From: Flavobacterium antarcticum DSM 19726
GTDB lineage: Bacteria > Bacteroidota > Bacteroidia > Flavobacteriales > Flavobacteriaceae
Direction: 5' to 3'
Assembly: GCF_000419685.1 (NCBI RefSeq)
Contig: NZ_ATTM01000001.1
Coordinates: 372,001-436,000 of the forward strand
DNA length: 64,000 nt
How positions within the stretch are numbered: the stretch's first letter is position 1; each line of letters starts with the position of its first letter. The translations under genes and the position numbers were made by a program. The notes under the pieces were generated by a model. The model saw only the letters and a program-made list of their open reading frames with translations, was not told where the DNA came from and searched no databases. Positions 61,478 to 64,000 of the stretch are shown one piece after another.

Positions 61478-63181
61478 TTAACCTATAAATTCAACTGTTT
61501 TCGTATCACCAGTCAAACTCACTTTTATCAAGTTATGTCTACTTAAATTTTTCATCGAAGCATCCCATTTTTTTCCGCTTAAACCTGCAGCTTGTTTTAA
61601 TAGAGCTAAATCAAACGTGTTTTCGTTTTTGTTTAAAATAATAACGATCGCTTTTTCTTCATCTGTTAATTCTACTTGAATGGCTTTCTTTTCAGGACGC
61701 ATTTGAGGAAAAAACAACACTTCTTGAATCGAAGGATTGTTCGTCAAAAACATAATTAATCGGTCCATTCCAATTCCTAAACCAGACGTTGGAGGCATTC
61801 CGTATTCCAAAGCTCTCAAAAAGTCTTCGTCTATAATTCCGTTTGCTTCGTCGTCTCCTTTTTCAGCCAGTTTCATTTGGTTTTCAAAACGCGCTCTTTG
61901 GTCAATTGGGTCGTTTAATTCTGAATAAGCGTTTGCAATTTCTTTACCGCAAACCATTAATTCAAAACGTTCTGTCAATTCCGGATTGTCTCTGTGTTCT
62001 TTACAAAGTGGCGACATTTCCTTTGGATAATCGGTAATGAACGTTGGTTGAATATAATTTCCTTCGCATTTTGCGCCAAAAATTTCATCTATCAATTTTC
62101 CTTTACCCATCGTGTTATCCACGTCAATTCCCATTCCTCTTGCAGCTTCAAAAAGTTCCGCTTCCGACTTACCAGAAATATCAAAACCAGTAAAATGTTT
62201 AATAGAATCCGTCATTGTAACTCGAGCATACGGCGCTTTGAAATTAATTTTGTGTTCGCCAAAAGTAGTTTCCGTACTTCCATTTACTGCTGTAGCACAA
62301 TGCTCCAATAAATTTTCGGTGAATTCCATCATCCAATTGTAGTCTTTGTAAGCTACATATATTTCCATCGCGGTAAATTCAGGATTATGGGTTCTATCCA
62401 TCCCTTCATTTCTGAAGTTTTTCGAAAACTCATAAACACCGTCAAATCCACCAACGATTAATCTTTTCAAATACAATTCGTTTGCAATTCGCATGTATAA
62501 TGGAATGTCTAAACTATTGTGGTGTGTAATAAAAGGTCTTGCTGCAGCTCCACCAGGAATTGCTTGCAAAATGGGCGTTTCCACTTCCATATATCCAGCT
62601 TCGTTGAAGAAATTTCGCATTGCGGTAAACAACTTGTTTCTCTTAACGAAAACTTCTTTTACCTGCGGATTTACCACTAAATCTACATAACGCATTCTGT
62701 ATCGCAATTCTGGATCTACAAAAGCATCATGCACATTTCCGTCTTCATCTGTTTTTGGTAATGGCAACGGACGAATTGTTTTACTTAAAAAAGTAAATTT
62801 ATCTACTCGAATACATTGAGCGCCAACTTTCGTCAAAAATGTTTCGCCTTCAATACCAATAAAATCACCTAAATCCGTTAGTTTTTTAAACACCTGATTG
62901 TACATCATCTTATCTTCATCAGGACAAATCACGTCGCGATTCAAATACAACTGAATTCTTCCTTCGCTGTCTTGTAATTCAGCAAAAGCCGCTTTTCCTT
63001 GGTCACGAACACTCATCAAACGTCCAGCAAGAACCACCTTTTGACCTTCACTAAAATTTTCCTTCACCTGTTTCGAAGTATGTTTCACCGGAAATAAATC
63101 CGCAGGATAGGGGTTGATATTTAGGTCACGCAAAGCTTGAAGCTTTTCTCTTCTAATGATTTCTTGTTCTGAAAGTTGCAT
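61478..63181 (-). CDS. lysS: Lysyl-tRNA synthetase (class II)
   Basis: 567 aa, slightly longer than E. coli LysS (about 505). An N-terminal OB-fold anticodon-binding domain (KVVLAGRLMSVRDQGKAAFAEL) precedes the class II core: motif 2 FRNEGMDRTHNPEFTAMEIY and motif 3 GLGIGMDRLIMFLTN. The extra ~65 C-terminal residues after motif 3 are common in Bacteroidota. It charges tRNA-Lys. It is divergent from lipB with its own good promoter. Confidence 0.96.
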   Translation of the reverse strand: MQLSEQEIIRREKLQALRDLNINPYPADLFPVKHTSKQVKENFSEGQKVVLAGRLMSVRDQGKAAFAELQDSEGRIQLYLNRDVICPDEDKMMYNQVFKKLTDLGDFIGIEGETFLTKVGAQCIRVDKFTFLSKTIRPLPLPKTDEDGNVHDAFVDPELRYRMRYVDLVVNPQVKEVFVKRNKLFTAMRNFFNEAGYMEVETPILQAIPGGAAARPFITHHNSLDIPLYMRIANELYLKRLIVGGFDGVYEFSKNFRNEGMDRTHNPEFTAMEIYVAYKDYNWMMEFTENLLEHCATAVNGSTETTFGEHKINFKAPYARVTMTDSIKHFTGFDISGKSEAELFEAARGMGIDVDNTMGKGKLIDEIFGAKCEGNYIQPTFITDYPKEMSPLCKEHRDNPELTERFELMVCGKEIANAYSELNDPIDQRARFENQMKLAEKGDDEANGIIDEDFLRALEYGMPPTSGLGIGMDRLIMFLTNNPSIQEVLFFPQMRPEKKAIQVELTDEEKAIVIILNKNENTFDLALLKQAAGLSGKKWDASMKNLSRHNLIKVSLTGDTKTVEFIG

Positions 63182-63200
63182 ACATTGTATTTTAAGGGTG

Positions 63201-63231
63201 CAAAGATACGGTTTTCTGCAAAATTTGCCAA
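63201..63231 (-). promoter_or_regulatory. Promoter of lysS
   Basis: Minus strand: TTGG (63228-63231), 19-nt spacer, TATCTTTG (63201-63208). It lies 19 nt before the ATG at 63181, a good match to the Bacteroidota consensus. Confidence 0.72.
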
Positions 63232-63265
63232 CAACAACTTTTAATGGAAGGAGCCAAATTATATG

Positions 63266-63372
63266 TTTTATTGGAAGCGGATGTTTCGCGCATTTTCAGC
63301 ATTCCATTTTCCCGCTTTCCTTCCAAATCTCCCGATGAAAAATCGGGAGGATTTTCCCTCCAATCGGGGCTA
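63266..63372 (+). ncRNA. Repeated RNA-like element, copy B, between lysS and lipB
   Basis: Homologous to 35149-35252. It has the same order of blocks: TTGGAAGCG, TTTCGCGCATTTT, ATTCC, CCCGCT, AAATCTCCCG, CGGGAGGATTTTC, CAATCGGGGCTA. Its hairpin insert is longer at the top (AATCTCCCGAT, loop, ATCGGGAG). It lies upstream of the probable lipB promoter and in the lysS upstream region, so its own transcription is unclear. Confidence 0.6.
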
Positions 63373-63388
63373 GGTGATAATCTATTTG

Positions 63389-63396
63389 TATATTTG
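63389..63396 (+). promoter_or_regulatory. -7 box likely serving lipB
   Basis: TATATTTG, consensus -7. It would give a leader of about 160 nt that contains the structured motif at 63446-63536. No -33 box is clear, because the preceding bases belong to copy B of the repeated element. Confidence 0.5.
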
Positions 63397-63445
63397 CAAT
63401 CGCTTGGGTTTTGAAAATAAAATACACTTCATTCTTGAAAATCCA

Positions 63446-63536
63446 GCGTTAGGGATGGAAGTGGAGCTCTCCCGATTTTTCATCGGGAAGCGTTAACGAA
63501 CAGCCCGACCCGAAGTTTTTACGTAGGGGAACGCCC
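63446..63536 (+). ncRNA. Second structured motif, in the probable lipB leader
   Basis: Outer helix GCGTT (63446-63450) / AACGC (63530-63534). Inside are the AGGGAT-GAAGTGG block, a hairpin with stem CTCCCGAT / ATCGGGAAG (63468-63490), GTTAACGAACAGCCCGACCC, and a second small hairpin CCC / GGGG. The layout looks like a folded RNA rather than a terminator. It ends 25 nt before the lipB TTG. Its central hairpin is an inverted copy of the one in the element at 63266-63372. Confidence 0.5.
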
Positions 63537-63561
63537 AAATAATTAATTTCAATTTAATATT

Positions 63562-64000
63562 TTGAAACAGAATAAAACCATCCAGTTTGCTGATTTAGGA
63601 ATCCAAGACTACAAGAAAACTTGGGAATACCAGGAAGATATTTTCAAGGGAATTGTCGATTTGAAAATCAAGAATAGGAGAGAGGAAACTGAGCTTGAAA
63701 CGCCAAATTATTTTTTGTACGTGACGCATCCGCATGTGTATACGTTAGGAAAAAGTGGTGCTTTTGAAAATTTATTGCTTTCTGAAAAACAATTAGAAGC
63801 AAAAGGAGCGACTTTCTATAAAATAAATCGTGGTGGAGACATTACTTATCACGGACCTGGACAAATTGTGGGTTATCCTATTTTAGATTTGGAAAATTTT
63901 TTTACGGACATTCATAAATACCTTCGTTTTTTAGAAGAAGCCGTTATTCTAACCTTAAATGAATACGGAATCGTGGGAACTCGAAGCGAGGGAGAAACTG
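63562..64000 (+). CDS. lipB: Octanoyltransferase LipB, N-terminal part (runs off the right edge)
   Basis: About 146 residues visible of roughly 230. The signature RGGDITYHGPGQIVGYPILDL is intact (the catalytic His/Gly loop), preceded by the family segment PHVYTLGKSG. The catalytic Cys and Lys lie beyond the window. No ATG fits: an in-frame TAA is at 63544-63546, and the first plausible start is TTG at 63562-63564. LipB transfers the octanoyl group from acyl-carrier protein to lipoate-dependent enzymes. Confidence 0.9.
   Translation, partial: MKQNKTIQFADLGIQDYKKTWEYQEDIFKGIVDLKIKNRREETELETPNYFLYVTHPHVYTLGKSGAFENLLLSEKQLEAKGATFYKINRGGDITYHGPGQIVGYPILDLENFFTDIHKYLRFLEEAVILTLNEYGIVGTRSEGET

Overview
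The window is about 35% GC, almost wall-to-wall coding, and comes from a chromosome of Bacteroidota, almost certainly family Flavobacteriaceae and close to Flavobacterium. The support is the type IX secretion/gliding set gldK-gldL-gldM-gldN, Bacteroidota promoters (TTTG about 19 nt before TAnnTTTG), few Shine-Dalgarno sequences, TonB receptors with a carboxypeptidase-regulatory-like domain, many small SC-S lipoproteins, and proteins such as GSCFA, DUF983 and a phenylalanine hydroxylase with a long C-terminal extension. No rRNA operon, phage, insertion sequence with a transposase, or CRISPR array was seen.

Layout. 1-1.6 kb: end of a TonB receptor, a heavy-metal-associated protein and a DedA protein. 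1.7-9.3 kb (minus strand): miaB, a sigma-54 activator, lptE, a TPR protein, secG, groES and groL, interrupted by two small foreign-looking cassettes. 9.4-18 kb: topA, a degenerate arginase-fold protein, then gldKLMN, the energised T9SS motor and ring. 18-31.4 kb: housekeeping genes (amino-acid oxidase-like, ABC-F, lipid phosphatase and lipid kinase, pterin dehydratase, initiator tRNA-Met, era, der) and a large TonB receptor. 31.4-35.1 kb (minus): a run with M23 peptidase, MerR, LemA and two TPM proteins. 35.3-39.2 kb: alaS and two lipoproteins. 39.2-46 kb (minus): two paralogous TPR-histidine kinase/LuxR-type regulator pairs enclosing two tandem paralogous lipoproteins. 46.2-54 kb (minus): GSCFA, rhodanese, phenylalanine hydroxylase and a tight five-gene operon containing hutU. 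54-58.4 kb (plus): an HExxH protein, an ACC deaminase-like enzyme, a glucosaminidase, hemL and a phospholipid synthase. 58.5-64 kb: secreted small proteins, a beta-propeller lipoprotein, lysS and the start of lipB.

What stands out. (1) Two cassettes of about 0.46-0.48 kb sit between housekeeping genes of one cluster. Each holds a single small ORF (a 23S-rRNA-intervening-sequence-type four-helix bundle protein; a GxxExxY PD-(D/E)XK-like protein) bounded by its own inverted repeats. One pair is two arrays of four heptamers; the other is a 19-bp terminal repeat. They look like minimal mobile elements without a transposase. (2) A repeated RNA-like element of about 105 nt occurs in the probable alaS leader and between lysS and lipB. 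At the second site it faces a different structured motif, in the probable lipB leader, that carries the same hairpin insert in inverted orientation. (3) The duplicated two-component/lipoprotein block and the metal-ligand-depleted arginase homologue upstream of gldK are further points of interest.

Two genes shorter than 60 codons were found by direct reading (50695-50859 and 53867-54043), as was the truncated lipB at the right edge. Several starts were moved to internal codons on promoter, Met or lipobox evidence (lptE, topA, DUF983, App1-like, GNAT, der, phhA, ACC deaminase-like).
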